Shown here one piece after another: positions 52,111-60,671 of a stretch of 64,000 nucleotides of DNA. The stretch covers positions 62,001 through 126,000 of the forward strand of contig JAJPHF010000077.1 of the NCBI GenBank assembly GCA_021325365.1, read 5' to 3'. This stretch comes from Pseudomonadota bacterium. GTDB taxonomy: Bacteria > Chloroflexota > UBA6077 > JAJPHF01. Under the pieces are notes generated by a model. That model saw only the letters and a list, made by a program, of their open reading frames with translations, was not told where the DNA came from and ran no database searches. Each line of letters begins with the position of its first letter. Within the stretch, counting starts at the first letter, position 1. Position numbers and translations under genes: made by a program.

Positions 52111-53678
52111 CTTGCGGTACCCCACTTTGTGGTCTGGTGCGAGTAGCGCGAAACGGCGGTCCTGCGGATACTGAGGGTCTCTACCCACCTCAGTGCAGGA
52201 GCCGCCGATGCATCCAGCATACGCCGAACTGCTGACCTACATCCAGGACCTCGCCCCGACCTGGCGCAAGACGCAGCACGTGGGCTTTGCCCAGTTGCTC
52301 GGGGCGCTGTTGGAGCGCCCGACCTTGTGCGAGACGGAGCTGGCCCGCGCCTGGCCCACGGCGGCCCAACCGCTGCATGGGCGCCTCAAGCGGCTGACGC
52401 GGCTGCTCGGCAATCCGCGGCTGGACGAGTTGGCGCTCGCCCAGCGTTGGCTGAAGCTGAGCTACCATTTCAGCGCCGATGCGCCGCGGCTCACGGATGG
52501 CCGGCCGCTCTTGCCGGTGCTGGTGGATACGACCTACTTCGAGCCGTTCGCCTGTCTGCTGGCGAGTGTGCCGTGCGGCAGCCGCGGGTTGCCGATCGCC
52601 CTCACCACGTACCATCGTACGACCCTGGAGGCCTGCTTCCCGCCTGAGGCGACCTGGCCGACGCCGCATACTGTCCTCCCCGCGCCCAGCCGCCGTCGGC
52701 CCTCGCCCGCCCCCAGCGCCGCCGTGGTGGAGCGGTGGCCGAGCCAGAATCGCATCGAAGAGCGCCTGTTGCAACTAGTGGCGCACCTCGTCTCGCCCGC
52801 CTTGCGCCCGGTGATCGTGGCGGACCGCGGCTTCGCCCGCGCGGACCTGTTTCGGCATCTCCTAGCGCAGCAGCAGGACTTCGTGATCCGGATCGATGCC
52901 GAGACGCACGTGCAAGAGCACGCCTTTGCGCTGCCCGCCCCGGCCGCTACCGTGCTCGCCTGCCCGCCCGGCCGGCGCCGCTGGGTGCCTACGGGCACTT
53001 ATCATTCGACGGAGCGGCTGCCGGTCCATTTGCTCGCGGTACACGACGCGGAGCAAGCGGAGCCGTGGTATCTGGCGACCGCTCTTCCCGACGCGGACGC
53101 AGGGGAACTGCTCTACCGCTGGCGGATGCGGCTCGAAGCGACCAATCGGGACTTCAAGACGGGGGTGCTCTTGCGGGAAGGCGACGACCACCACGCGCTC
53201 ACCCAGCCGCTGCATCTGCACCGCCTGCTGCTCGCGCTGGCCGCCGCCGAGTGGCTCTGCGCGCTCGCCGGGCTGCAAGCCTACCAGGAGTTCGTGCTCT
53301 CCGTGCCGCCCCCAGCGACCCCGGCCGGCGCCCCGCTGGAGGCGCTGCCCGCGCCGGCTGCGGCACCTGCCCCGTTCCCGCCCGCGCCGGCCGACGAGGG
53401 CCCGGCTATGCCACCCCCGGTCCTGCCGCACCGCGGGCCGACCCCGCGGCTACCGCCCGGGCTGCGGCGCTTCGCCGTCCGCGGCTGGCTCAGCTACGTC
53501 CGGCTGGGCCTCGAAGTACTCCGGGCCCCTGACCTCCAGCTGCTCCTGCGCAGGATGCTCGATTGGCTCGGCACATATCTGTGGACCTACACGCCGCTCT
53601 GGCGCCCCCGTCAAGAGCGCTACCGCCGCCTCCATTGGTGGCCCGATGCCGCCTGACTCCTAAATGGGGTACCGCAAG
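52111..53678 (+). mobile_element. IS4-like insertion sequence, copy A
   Basis: 1568 bp. Ends CTTGCGGTACCCCACTT (left) and its complement reading CTTGCGGTACCCCATTT (right), 16 of 17 matching. Flanked on both sides by the direct repeat CTGCCGGGG (52102-52110, 53679-53687), a 9-bp target duplication. Encodes one transposase. Confidence 0.85.
52208..53656 (+). CDS. IS4-family DDE transposase (copy A)
   Basis: 482 residues. Acidic triad: Asp in LVDTTYFEPF (about 101), Asp in IVADRGFAR (about 203), Glu in YRWRMRLEATNRDFKTG. The last fits the Y-x2-R-x3-E-x6-K signature of IS4 transposases. The N-terminal 95 residues are helical, probably for end recognition. The C-terminus ends YRRLHWWPDAA, identical to copy B. 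A Pro/Ala-rich insert (about 375-410) differs between the copies. The gene appears intact. Of the first 50 residues, 40 match copy B. Confidence 0.9.
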   Translation: MHPAYAELLTYIQDLAPTWRKTQHVGFAQLLGALLERPTLCETELARAWPTAAQPLHGRLKRLTRLLGNPRLDELALAQRWLKLSYHFSADAPRLTDGRPLLPVLVDTTYFEPFACLLASVPCGSRGLPIALTTYHRTTLEACFPPEATWPTPHTVLPAPSRRRPSPAPSAAVVERWPSQNRIEERLLQLVAHLVSPALRPVIVADRGFARADLFRHLLAQQQDFVIRIDAETHVQEHAFALPAPAATVLACPPGRRRWVPTGTYHSTERLPVHLLAVHDAEQAEPWYLATALPDADAGELLYRWRMRLEATNRDFKTGVLLREGDDHHALTQPLHLHRLLLALAAAEWLCALAGLQAYQEFVLSVPPPATPAGAPLEALPAPAAAPAPFPPAPADEGPAMPPPVLPHRGPTPRLPPGLRRFAVRGWLSYVRLGLEVLRAPDLQLLLRRMLDWLGTYLWTYTPLWRPRQERYRRLHWWPDAA

Positions 53679-53690
53679 CTGCCGGGGCTT

Positions 53691-53782
53691 GGGGTGCCCC
53701 TTAGAGTTTTGCGGCCGAACTCGACGGCGGCTTGCTGACGGGACCGGCGCCTTCGAGAGCGCAAAAGATTAAGGGGCACCCC
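53691..53782. mobile_element. 92-bp MITE at the junction of the two IS copies
   Basis: Terminal inverted repeats of 23 bp (53691-53713 and 53760-53782), 20 of 23 matching, starting GGGGTGCCCCTTA. It is flanked by the 7-bp direct repeat GGGGCTT (53684-53690, 53783-53789). Too short to code. Removing it restores the exact junction of the copy A target repeat with the left end of copy B. Confidence 0.7.
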
Positions 53783-53786
53783 GGGG

Positions 53787-55325
53787 CTTGCGGTACCCGA
53801 CTTGGAGTCAGGCGGCGTCGGGCCACCAATGGAGTCGGCGGTAGCGCCGCTGCCAAGGACGCCAGAGTGGGGTTATGGTGACGAGATAGGCGCCCAGCCA
53901 GTCAATGGCGCGGCGGACGAGCCGGCGCAGGTCGGGGGCGCGGAGACATTCGAGGCCGAGGCGGACATAGCTGAGCCAGCCGCGGACCGCGAAGCGGCGC
54001 AGCCAGCGGGGCAGGAGCGGCGTGGCGCCGCGCTGGGGCAGCACCGGTGGGGGCAGCGCGGGCCCGTCGTCGGGCGCCGGGGTGGAGTCGGGGAGCGCGG
54101 CGGTGGGGGGCGCCGGCGCGGGTGCGGCGAGGGGGTGGGGGAGATCGTGCGCGGCTTGGAGCCCCGTGAGCGCACAGAGCCATTCGGCGGCGGCGAGCGC
54201 CGGGAGGAGCCGGTGCCCAGGGAGCGGCTGGGTGAGCGCGTGGTGGTCGTCGCCCTCCCGCAAGAGCACGCCGGTCTTGAAGTCGCGATTGGTGCACTCC
54301 AGGCGCATGCGCCAGCGGTACAGGTGCTCGCTCGCGTCGGCGTCCGCGAGGGTGCTCGCCAGATACCACGGCTCAGCTTGTCCCGCGTCATGCACCGCCA
54401 GCAAGTGAACCGGCACCCGGGCGGTTCCGTGGTAAGTGCCCTGGGGGTACCAGCGCCGCTCGCCCACCGGACAGGCGAGTTCGGCCGCCGCCGGCCCCGG
54501 CCAGGCAAAGGCGTGGCGTTGGACGTGCGTCTCAGCGTCGATGCGGATGACGAAGTCCTGCTGCTGGGCCTGGAGCGTGCGGAACAACTCGGCGCGCGCG
54601 AAGCCCCGATCCGCCACGATCACCGGGCGCAGCGCGGGGGAGACGAGGTGGTGCATGAGCCGGAACAACTGCTCTTCGATGCGGTTTTGGCTCAGCCAGG
54701 GGGTCACCGCGGCCGCGGCGGGCGCCGGGCGGGGCTGGCCGCGGCGGGCGGGCCAGAGAGGAGTATGCGGGGTCGGCCAGGTCGCCTCGGGCGGGAAGCA
54801 CGCGGCGAGTGTGGTGCGGTGATAAGTCGTCAGGGCAAGCGGCACCCCCCGACTGCCACACGGCACGCTCGCCAACAAACAGGCGAACGGCTCAAAGTAC
54901 GTGGTATCGACCAGCACCGGCAGCAGCGGCCGCCCATCGGTCACGGTGGGCGTGTCCGTACTGAAGTGGTAGCTCAGCTTCAGCCAGCGCTGCGCCAGCG
55001 CCAACTCATCCAGCCGCGGATTACTCAGCAGCCGGGTGAGCCTCTTGAGCCGCCCGTGGAGCGGCTGGTCCGGCCGTGGCCAGGCGCGCGCCAACTCCGT
55101 TGCGCAGAGCGTGGGGCGCTCCAAGAGGGCGCCCAGCAGGTGCGCAAATCCTTCGTGCTGGGTCTGGCGCCAGGTGGGCGCCAGATGCTGGACGTACGTC
55201 ACCAGGGCGGCGTATGCTGCGCTCATCGGCGGCTCCCGGATGTGAGGTGGTAAGAGACCTTCAGTGTCCGGGGGAGTCGCCCTTTCGCGCTAGGCGGTCC
55301 CGTTCTCTAAGTGGGGTACCGCAAG
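53787..55325 (-). mobile_element. IS4-like insertion sequence, copy B (inverted relative to A)
   Basis: 1539 bp. Left end CTTGCGGTACCCGACTT and right end complement CTTGCGGTACCCCACTT. The right flank is CTGCCGGGG (55326-55334), the same 9 bp that flank copy A. The left flank was the same before the MITE inserted. Confidence 0.83.
53808..55226 (-). CDS. IS4-family DDE transposase (copy B)
   Basis: 472 residues, closely related to copy A but clearly diverged (for example MSAAYAALVTYVQHLAPTWR against MHPAYAELLTYIQDLAPTWR). The triad is kept: DTTYFEPF, VADRGFAR, YRWRMRLECTNRDFKTG. The frame is intact. The divergence means that A and B are sister elements that arrived separately, not a fresh local duplication. 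Expression probably comes from the element's own right end. Confidence 0.9.
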   Translation of the reverse strand: MSAAYAALVTYVQHLAPTWRQTQHEGFAHLLGALLERPTLCATELARAWPRPDQPLHGRLKRLTRLLSNPRLDELALAQRWLKLSYHFSTDTPTVTDGRPLLPVLVDTTYFEPFACLLASVPCGSRGVPLALTTYHRTTLAACFPPEATWPTPHTPLWPARRGQPRPAPAAAAVTPWLSQNRIEEQLFRLMHHLVSPALRPVIVADRGFARAELFRTLQAQQQDFVIRIDAETHVQRHAFAWPGPAAAELACPVGERRWYPQGTYHGTARVPVHLLAVHDAGQAEPWYLASTLADADASEHLYRWRMRLECTNRDFKTGVLLREGDDHHALTQPLPGHRLLPALAAAEWLCALTGLQAAHDLPHPLAAPAPAPPTAALPDSTPAPDDGPALPPPVLPQRGATPLLPRWLRRFAVRGWLSYVRLGLECLRAPDLRRLVRRAIDWLGAYLVTITPLWRPWQRRYRRLHWWPDAA

Positions 55326-55334
55326 CTGCCGGGG

Positions 55335-55511
55335 GGCGCCGAGGGTGTAGGATAGGTGGGTCCCCTTGACTGCACGACGGACCCGTAGGGGAATTGTGCG
55401 GGCGGTGCTGGCTTGAACGGCTGGTAGCCGAGGGATTAGCCTGCGGTGCCACCATGACAGGGTCATCCGGTAGACTCGGATTGCTTACAGTGCCTTTCAA
55501 AAGCCGGACAG
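55335..55511. other. Gap right of the IS cluster
   Basis: 177 bp outside the IS target repeat. It contains a weak 6-bp dyad GGGTCC/GGACCC near 55358-55384. A short plus-strand frame here has no binding site and no recognisable content. Nothing else is supported. Confidence 0.4.
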
Positions 55512-56108
55512 CTATGAGGAGCATGACCCATCGGGCATCTCCGCAGGGTCAGACACAACGCGCGCGTCTCGCGCCTCTACGCGGTCGGATAGCAAGTGGA
55601 GTGTAAACAGAACATCGGAGAGCCAGAACGTACCGGAGGGCGTCTGCACGACCATGTGCAGCCGGCCCATGTCGCCGGCTTGAAAACCTTCAGGGAACGC
55701 GAGTAACCTCACGAGTCCCGTCTGCGAGGTCTTATCTGTAGACCCAGACCAGGTCAGGAGTCCCAGCGCACGGATGTCGCCCTCAGCGAGGGGGAGCGCG
55801 CGTGCGCCATCTCGACTAAGCGTGAACGCTTCGACTGAAGCCCTCACAGACGAAGTAGTAGTCACCGTGGGAGGGCCATCCACTTCGAGTAGCCAACGGA
55901 TTCCCTCAATAATAGTCGGATAGGAGGGACTATAGGTGGCATCATCCGCCGTCAGTGCCAGTCGCGCAGTGTATCCAAAGCAGCTTATTGAGGTCTCCGC
56001 AACTACAGAAGGCGTTGCAGGATGGGTCACGGCAGAAGGGCCGCAGCCGATAGAGAGTACCACCAGGGTAAGCATTGTTCGGAAGGCCCGTGCTCTTTGG
56101 CCCATCAT
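55512..56108 (-). CDS. Hypothetical lipoprotein
   Basis: 198 residues. The signal has lipobox LSIGC (Cys22 in VVLSIGCGPSAV). The mature part reads like a secreted beta domain: SCFGYTARLALTADDATYSP, EGIRWLLEVDGPPTVTTTSS, GRLHMVVQTPSGTFWLSDVLF. No family recognised. Base composition is clearly less GC-rich than in most of the window, as in the genes up to 57.6 kb, which suggests acquired DNA. A 12-bp palindrome TATTCTAGAATA at 56129-56140 sits just upstream and may be part of the promoter. Confidence 0.6.
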   Translation of the reverse strand: MMGQRARAFRTMLTLVVLSIGCGPSAVTHPATPSVVAETSISCFGYTARLALTADDATYSPSYPTIIEGIRWLLEVDGPPTVTTTSSVRASVEAFTLSRDGARALPLAEGDIRALGLLTWSGSTDKTSQTGLVRLLAFPEGFQAGDMGRLHMVVQTPSGTFWLSDVLFTLHLLSDRVEARDARVVSDPAEMPDGSCSS

Positions 56109-56267
56109 GCTCGCCTCTTGCGCACACCTATTCTAGAATACCATACGAGCCTCTGTATCGACGTGCCAGATGGACCTACACGGGGACGCGGAGCGCCATA
56201 GTCGGGGAGTGGCTCCCCATCCACTCCTCGACTGTGGCATTTGAAGGCTCGCCGGCCTAGCCACGGA

Positions 56268-56986
56268 CTAGCGCCTTCGGAGTTGTAGCTCCTGAACCTC
56301 GACCCGCCTGACCTCTTTGCCGTCTGCCAAGGTCACGACGCGCATCGGGATTTGGTCGCTCTCACGATACGTCACCTCGCGCCGCACGCGTGTCACTGCA
56401 GCGGCCCCGGGCCCGAACGAGTGGGCGCTGGCTGCCGAGCCAGGCGCCGGAGTAACCACCACTGTCGGTGGCGGCTGAACAGTCTCCTCCACCGCGACCG
56501 TTATCAGCCCTGCAGTGCCGCGAGTTACGGACGCGCCGAGCGCTCTCGTCAACTCTGCAGCGAAGCCCGGCTTCAGCCAGTCGTCAGGAGATGTCAAGAA
56601 TCCCTGCTGGTGCGTCTGTACACGCTCCTGGCCGTCTCGCGCCTCTTATATATGCTCCTAGTCCCATCAACAGTCCAGGTAGTCCCGACGATACCCTGCT
56701 TCTGACCGCCCGCCCCCGGCTCCTCCGAGTGGTCCAGCAGAGTGATGCGGAAATGGCGCTGATCCGTGTACTCTAACCGTAGGCGCTGAGTGCCAACCGC
56801 ACCGTTGCGCCCCAGACCAGCGGCGGTTTCCAACCACACCATCGTGAATGCTGGCCACTGCGTCGGTGGCGCCATTCCTGGCTGTGGTGTGGGAACCTGT
56901 GCTGCCACACTACTGGCCACTGCTATCGTCAGCAGCACCCCTGCGCTGGCCAGCCCGAACCGTACTTTGCTCAAGGATAGTCGCAT
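56268..56986 (-). pseudogene. Secreted protein gene split by a -1 frameshift
   Basis: Two overlapping frames. The upstream one (56986-56594) has a signal peptide ending SVAAQ, then a beta-type domain (TMVWLETAAGLG, YTDQRHFRITLLDHSE) and stops after RRTSRDS. The downstream one (56597-56268) has no start better than TTG and continues LTSPDDWLKPGFAAELTRAL, then a Pro/Val-rich part and a basic end. The join RDS/LTSPDDWLKPG would give one chain of about 238 residues. The overlap is TTGA. It could also be coupled translation of two genes, but the second part has no binding site or signal of its own. Confidence 0.55.
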
Positions 56987-57020
56987 GATGTCACTCCATC
57001 ACCACGTGCAGGATGGTTCG

Positions 57021-57584
57021 TCAACAGACTTGTGTGCCTACCTTGTAGCCATAGTTATAGTAGAGGTCGTGGAAGTACTGTTGTGAACACCAAGCGTATG
57101 AGTTGCCCACCGCTCCAGACCAATAGATGAGCCGCATCTCAACTTGGACAGGCTCCGGATCAGTGCCCCCGGCAATCCCTCCACTGTCACTCTCCCACGG
57201 AACCTGGTTACTATGTACAGTCCCAGCACCCCAGTATGCGCCAGGATATGGAGCCCAGCCTCCCCCATACAGATGCCAGTCCATAGCATAATAGCGTTGC
57301 CAGTATGCGCAGCCGCCATATCCACAACTGCCCTGGTAAGCTCGCAGGTTGATCGTAGCTGCCGTCAGAACCGGGGGGCTATAGTTGTAATCGTACACAG
57401 GACCCCAGTATACGATCGCGCACCCGTACTTGGAGTTGCTTGGTGAATCCGGCTGTCCGTATGTGGCGAATGTGGCATCACAAGTCCATGTGGTGGAGTA
57501 CTGCGCCAAGACTTGTGCTGGTGCAAGACCCGTGGTAAGTACGACTAGTAACGCCAGCCCGGACCGGAGATATTGCCGTCGCAC
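57021..57584 (-). CDS. Tyr/Trp/Gly-rich secreted protein
   Basis: 187 residues. Signal peptide (RSGLALLVVLTTGLAPAQVLAQ region, cut near residue 27). The mature chain of about 160 residues is very rich in Tyr, Trp and Gly, with segments such as YGCAIVYWGPVYDYNYSPP and WHLYGGGWAPYPGAYWGAG, and has six Cys, including one next to the C-terminus. No family recognised. Composition is AT-richer than the surroundings. Possible extracellular carbohydrate-binding or structural protein (weak inference from aromatic content). Confidence 0.6.
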   Translation of the reverse strand: MRRQYLRSGLALLVVLTTGLAPAQVLAQYSTTWTCDATFATYGQPDSPSNSKYGCAIVYWGPVYDYNYSPPVLTAATINLRAYQGSCGYGGCAYWQRYYAMDWHLYGGGWAPYPGAYWGAGTVHSNQVPWESDSGGIAGGTDPEPVQVEMRLIYWSGAVGNSYAWCSQQYFHDLYYNYGYKVGTQVC

Positions 57585-57882
57585 GTTCTTCCTCCGATGA
57601 GTTCACACATACCGCTGTTCTAAGGCGCTCCAAGTACCTACGTGTTCATCGCAATGGCGTTGCTCCTTTGGCTCTACGCATCATGCCAACTCCTTGATGG
57701 TCTGACGCTCGTGAAGCTGGACTCAGTGTAGGCAGGGTAAGCCGCAGGGCACTACGCCACAAGGGGGAAAACCGCCATCTTTGTGGCGGAAACCCGCCAT
57801 CCTCTGGCGGAAAACCGACAGGGCGCGGTGACGTGTGGGAGAGCAGGATTGGAGGCTCTTGGCTGTGCTGGGAGGAATGGGA
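57585..57882. other. Gap holding tandem terminators
   Basis: 298 bp between the response-regulator remnant and the Tyr-rich protein, both on the minus strand. The only structure seen is the hairpin pair at 57772-57810. Confidence 0.5.
57772..57810 (-). terminator. Two tandem hairpins CCGCCA/TGGCGG
   Basis: Hairpin 1: 57772-57777 with 57784-57789. Hairpin 2: 57794-57799 with 57805-57810. On the minus strand each stem is followed by GTTT or TTTT, as in intrinsic terminators, 70-110 bp past the response-regulator stop. Confidence 0.65.
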
Positions 57883-58596
57883 TTAGCCCGTGAGAGCACC
57901 CGGGGGGAGCAGGCCTCGTTCCTGGGCTGCGCGGACGAGCTCGGCCGAGGTGTGCGCGTCGAGCTTCGCCCGCAGGTCAGCCAGGTGGCGCTCTACGGTT
58001 CTGGGGGAGAGGCTCAGGCGCTTTGAGATCTCGGCCGTGCGTTGACCAGCAGCCAGCAGGTGGAGCACTTCGCGCTCGCGTTCGGAGATCACCGCGGAAT
58101 CCGGCCTCCGCGGCGAGTGCGCTCCGGTGGTTACGGTCACCGTGCGGCCCTGAGCCACGGCACGTACCGCGGCTACGAGCTCGTCAATTGACGCCGTCTT
58201 CGACACAAGGCCGCTGGTGCCCATTTGGAGGAGGGACCGGTGATCCCATACCTAGTCATACGCCGTCACGAGGAGCACCGCGACCTGCGGGAACGAGACG
58301 CGTACCCGCTGCACTACTTCCGGCCCGTCCATGCCGCGCAGGCACAGCTCCAGGATCACCACGTCGGGCAGGCCGTGCTCGATCAGGGCGAGCCCCGCCA
58401 GGCCATCGCTCGCCAGGCCCACTACTTCGATGCTACCCGCCTGCTCCAGCACCGCCCGCTGCATCTCCGCTACGAGATGGTCGTCGATGATAACGACGCG
58501 GATAGGCGAGCGGTCGCGCTGCTGAGCTGCTCTTAGCGAGCGTAGTATGGGGCGTGACTGCTCGGAGTCAGGTTCGCTCGTGGGAGGCGTTGCCAT
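57883..58596 (-). pseudogene. NarL/LuxR-type response regulator interrupted by an in-frame TAG
   Basis: One continuous frame of 237 codons with TAG at 58254-58252 (codon 115). The receiver part is SPIRVVIIDDH (Asp38, Asp39), then PDVVILELCLRGMDG and VAVLLVTAYD, then the stop; the frame continues VWDHRSLLQMGTSGLVSKTAS, then a full LuxR HTH (SEREREVLHLLAAGQRTAEI, RLSLSPRTVERHLADL). The phosphorylation site, normally Asp, is Glu83. So the gene either is dead, needs stop readthrough, or gives two separate products; the second part has an internal ATG at 58224. The neighbouring PAS gene would be its natural partner. Confidence 0.75.
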
Positions 58597-58834
58597 GGCG
58601 ACGCTCGCTGATGTCCGATAGTGCTACCCTGGTATCAATATGAACGACGCGCGTCGCGAAACGTTACATGAGAGTTCGCTTACGTTCTCCCGGTTTTCGG
58701 GGACCGCGCGGATAGGGAGGGGAAGAGAGCAGAGGAGATATTGCAGAGGGGAGACTGAGCCATGTGGCAAGCGACTGCCGAAGCGGGCCGTGACGATACG
58801 CCGGCGGGCGGCCGATAGGCGAGCCGCGGGCTAC

Positions 58835-59623
58835 TTACTGTGCGGACCGCTCCAGGTCGAGCACCGGCCCGATGACCGTGTCCTTCGTCTCGACGCGCAC
58901 GACTCGCTGTGGCTTCGCGACATCTTCGATCGCTACCAAAAGGCACTCCTCGGCACCCCGCGCTAGTCGGTCCAAATCGTGCGCCAGTGCGACGCTCTGC
59001 TGGATCAACTCCAGGGTCCCCCTCGCAACAGCTAGGTTGTTGTTCAATCGGCTGCCAACCTCCCGCGCCGCGAGGGCGATGCCTTCCAGCCGGGCCTTCT
59101 CTCGTTCGGCCTGGCGCGCGTCTTCTTCCACTCGTTTGCGTTCGGTAATGTCGCGGTAGTTCGCAACGATGGCCCCCGTCGCTGGCTCGTGGAGCAGATT
59201 CGTGCTCGCGCTCTCCAGCCACCGCCAGGAGCCATCCTTATGGCGTGCCCGGACGTGGCGTATCACTATTTGCCCCGGCCGCTGCAGCAGCTCGGCAAAT
59301 GCTCTGGTTGCCAGCTCATAGTCCTCTGGATGGATTAACTCGAAGGCGCTGCGCCCAACCAGCTCTTCGGGGAGGTAGCCGAGGACCCGGCTGGTCGAGG
59401 GGCTGAGGTACAGCACGATACCGGCAGTGTCCAGCAGGACAATCGCATCGGGGCTGTGCTCGACGAGCGTGCGGAAGCGCTCGGCGCTCGCGCGCAGCGC
59501 CGTCTCCACCTGATTGCGCTGCGCTACGTCCCGTTCGAGCGCGGCGACCTGCTGTCGCAATCGCCGCAATTCCGCCCTGAGCTGGTCTGCGTCGCTACTG
59601 GGAGAGAATGCATCCTGATCCAT
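58835..59623 (-). CDS. PAS-domain protein with kinase-like helical tail but no ATPase domain
   Basis: 262 residues from ATG 59623 (GGAGGGG binding site). Coiled coil at about 12-45 (DQLRAELRRLRQQVAALERD), one PAS domain with PAC (about 50-170: FRTLVEHSPDAIVLLDTAGI, GYLPEELVGRSAFELIHPED, WRWLESASTNLL, IVANYRDITERKR), then a helical segment AREVGSRLNNNLAVARGTLELIQQ resembling the dimerisation helix of histidine kinases. The phospho-acceptor His is replaced (Gly-Ser-Arg at that place) and no N/G boxes follow. It ends after about 60 more residues. It cannot autophosphorylate as written; a sensor that signals by binding is more likely. Lies 238 bp upstream of the broken response regulator. Confidence 0.72.
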   Translation of the reverse strand: MDQDAFSPSSDADQLRAELRRLRQQVAALERDVAQRNQVETALRASAERFRTLVEHSPDAIVLLDTAGIVLYLSPSTSRVLGYLPEELVGRSAFELIHPEDYELATRAFAELLQRPGQIVIRHVRARHKDGSWRWLESASTNLLHEPATGAIVANYRDITERKRVEEDARQAEREKARLEGIALAAREVGSRLNNNLAVARGTLELIQQSVALAHDLDRLARGAEECLLVAIEDVAKPQRVVRVETKDTVIGPVLDLERSAQ

Positions 59624-59909
59624 GACTGACCCCTCCGCCCACAAGCCTCTTACAACCCTCCGAGTCTAACCCTCAGACTCCGCGTGCCTTCATGCGCCGT
59701 AGCTCCTGCGTCCTCCTGCTAAACGGATGGCTGGGCGGCACGTTACAGAGGGGCGCTGGTGCCGCTACGGCGAGGCGCTGGTGTATCATGACCGTGTTCC
59801 CCGGGCGCCGGGGCGGGGCGCCGTGTGGACGTGGGCTGGCCGAGGCGCGGCCCGCGCGAGGGCGCGCGGGCGAGCGCAGGTCCACGTCGTTCGTGGAGGA
59901 GAGGACCTG

Positions 59910-60671
59910 ATGGCGGAACGGGTGTGGGATCGCTTCCTGACCGAGCAGGACAAGGCGCAGCTCCAGCTCGTCAAGCGCGTGAAGGTGGGCTTCGGCACGC
60001 GGCCAGCGCTGCTGCTGATCGACAACTACCGCGGCGTCCTGGGCGACCAGCCCGAGCCGCTGCTGGACATGGTCAAGACGTGGCCCGGCGGCATGGGCCT
60101 CGCCGGCTGGGAGGGCCTAGCGCGCGTCAAGGAGCTGCTCGGCGTGGCCCGCGAGGTGGGCATCCCGGTGATCCACGTCACGGGCCTGCACGAGGACGCC
60201 TCGGGCGTGCCGGGCTGGCGCGAGTCGTCGCACCGCATGCCGCCCAAGCAGTTCAAGGACGAGGCGGAGGCCGACCGCAACCGCCGCAAGTACGACATCC
60301 CCGACGAGATCGCCCCGCTGCCGGGCGAGGTGCTGCTGCGGAAGTCGTCCCCGAGCGCGTTCTGGGGCACGCCGCTCGCCGGCCACCTGAACTACCTCGA
60401 CGTGGACACGATCATCGTCTGCGGCGAGAGCACCAGCGGCTGCGTCCGCGCGTCGGTCGTCGAGGGCTGCACCTACCGCTACCGCATGATCGTGGCCGAG
60501 GAAGCGTGCTACGACCGCCACGAGGCGTGCCACGCCATCAACCTGTTCGACATGGACCAGAAGTACGCCGACGTGCTGCCGCTCGCCGAGATCATCCAGT
60601 GGCTGCGCAACTGGAAGGCCCAGCAGAGCGCGGGCGAGCGCGAGCTGGCCGGGAGCGCCGCCGTCCGTTAA
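59910..60671 (+). CDS. Cysteine hydrolase of the isochorismatase/N-carbamoylsarcosine amidase family
   Basis: 253 residues from ATG 59910 (GGAGGAGAGG binding site). Triad Asp38 in LLLIDNYRG, Lys145 in LLRKSSPSAF and Cys178 in CGESTSGCVRASVVEGC, all in place, in contrast with the isochorismatase-fold protein at 30369. ACYDRHEACHAINLFDMDQKYADV matches the C-terminal part of N-carbamoylsarcosine amidase-type enzymes. Likely reaction: hydrolysis of an N-carbamoyl or other amide. Substrate open. Stands alone, followed by a repeat-rich gap. Confidence 0.87.
   Translation: MAERVWDRFLTEQDKAQLQLVKRVKVGFGTRPALLLIDNYRGVLGDQPEPLLDMVKTWPGGMGLAGWEGLARVKELLGVAREVGIPVIHVTGLHEDASGVPGWRESSHRMPPKQFKDEAEADRNRRKYDIPDEIAPLPGEVLLRKSSPSAFWGTPLAGHLNYLDVDTIIVCGESTSGCVRASVVEGCTYRYRMIVAEEACYDRHEACHAINLFDMDQKYADVLPLAEIIQWLRNWKAQQSAGERELAGSAAVR

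Noticed and set aside
52111..55325. Composite transposon carrying cargo
   Set aside because: Only a 92-bp MITE lies between the two IS copies, and the shared 9-bp repeat is also present between them, which fits serial insertion.
55394..55606. Short plus-strand frame right of the IS cluster
   Set aside because: No binding site, no recognisable content, and it overlaps a supported lipoprotein gene on the other strand.
57772..57810. Possible CRISPR-like array from repeated CCGCCA units
   Set aside because: Only two units, spacers of 5-6 nt, and the repeats are hairpin stems; no cas genes.
58252..58254. Pyrrolysine or other recoding at the TAG
   Set aside because: No pylT/pylS or suppressor tRNA is visible in the window; nothing in the flanking sequence indicates recoding. 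Kept as a nonsense-codon finding only.
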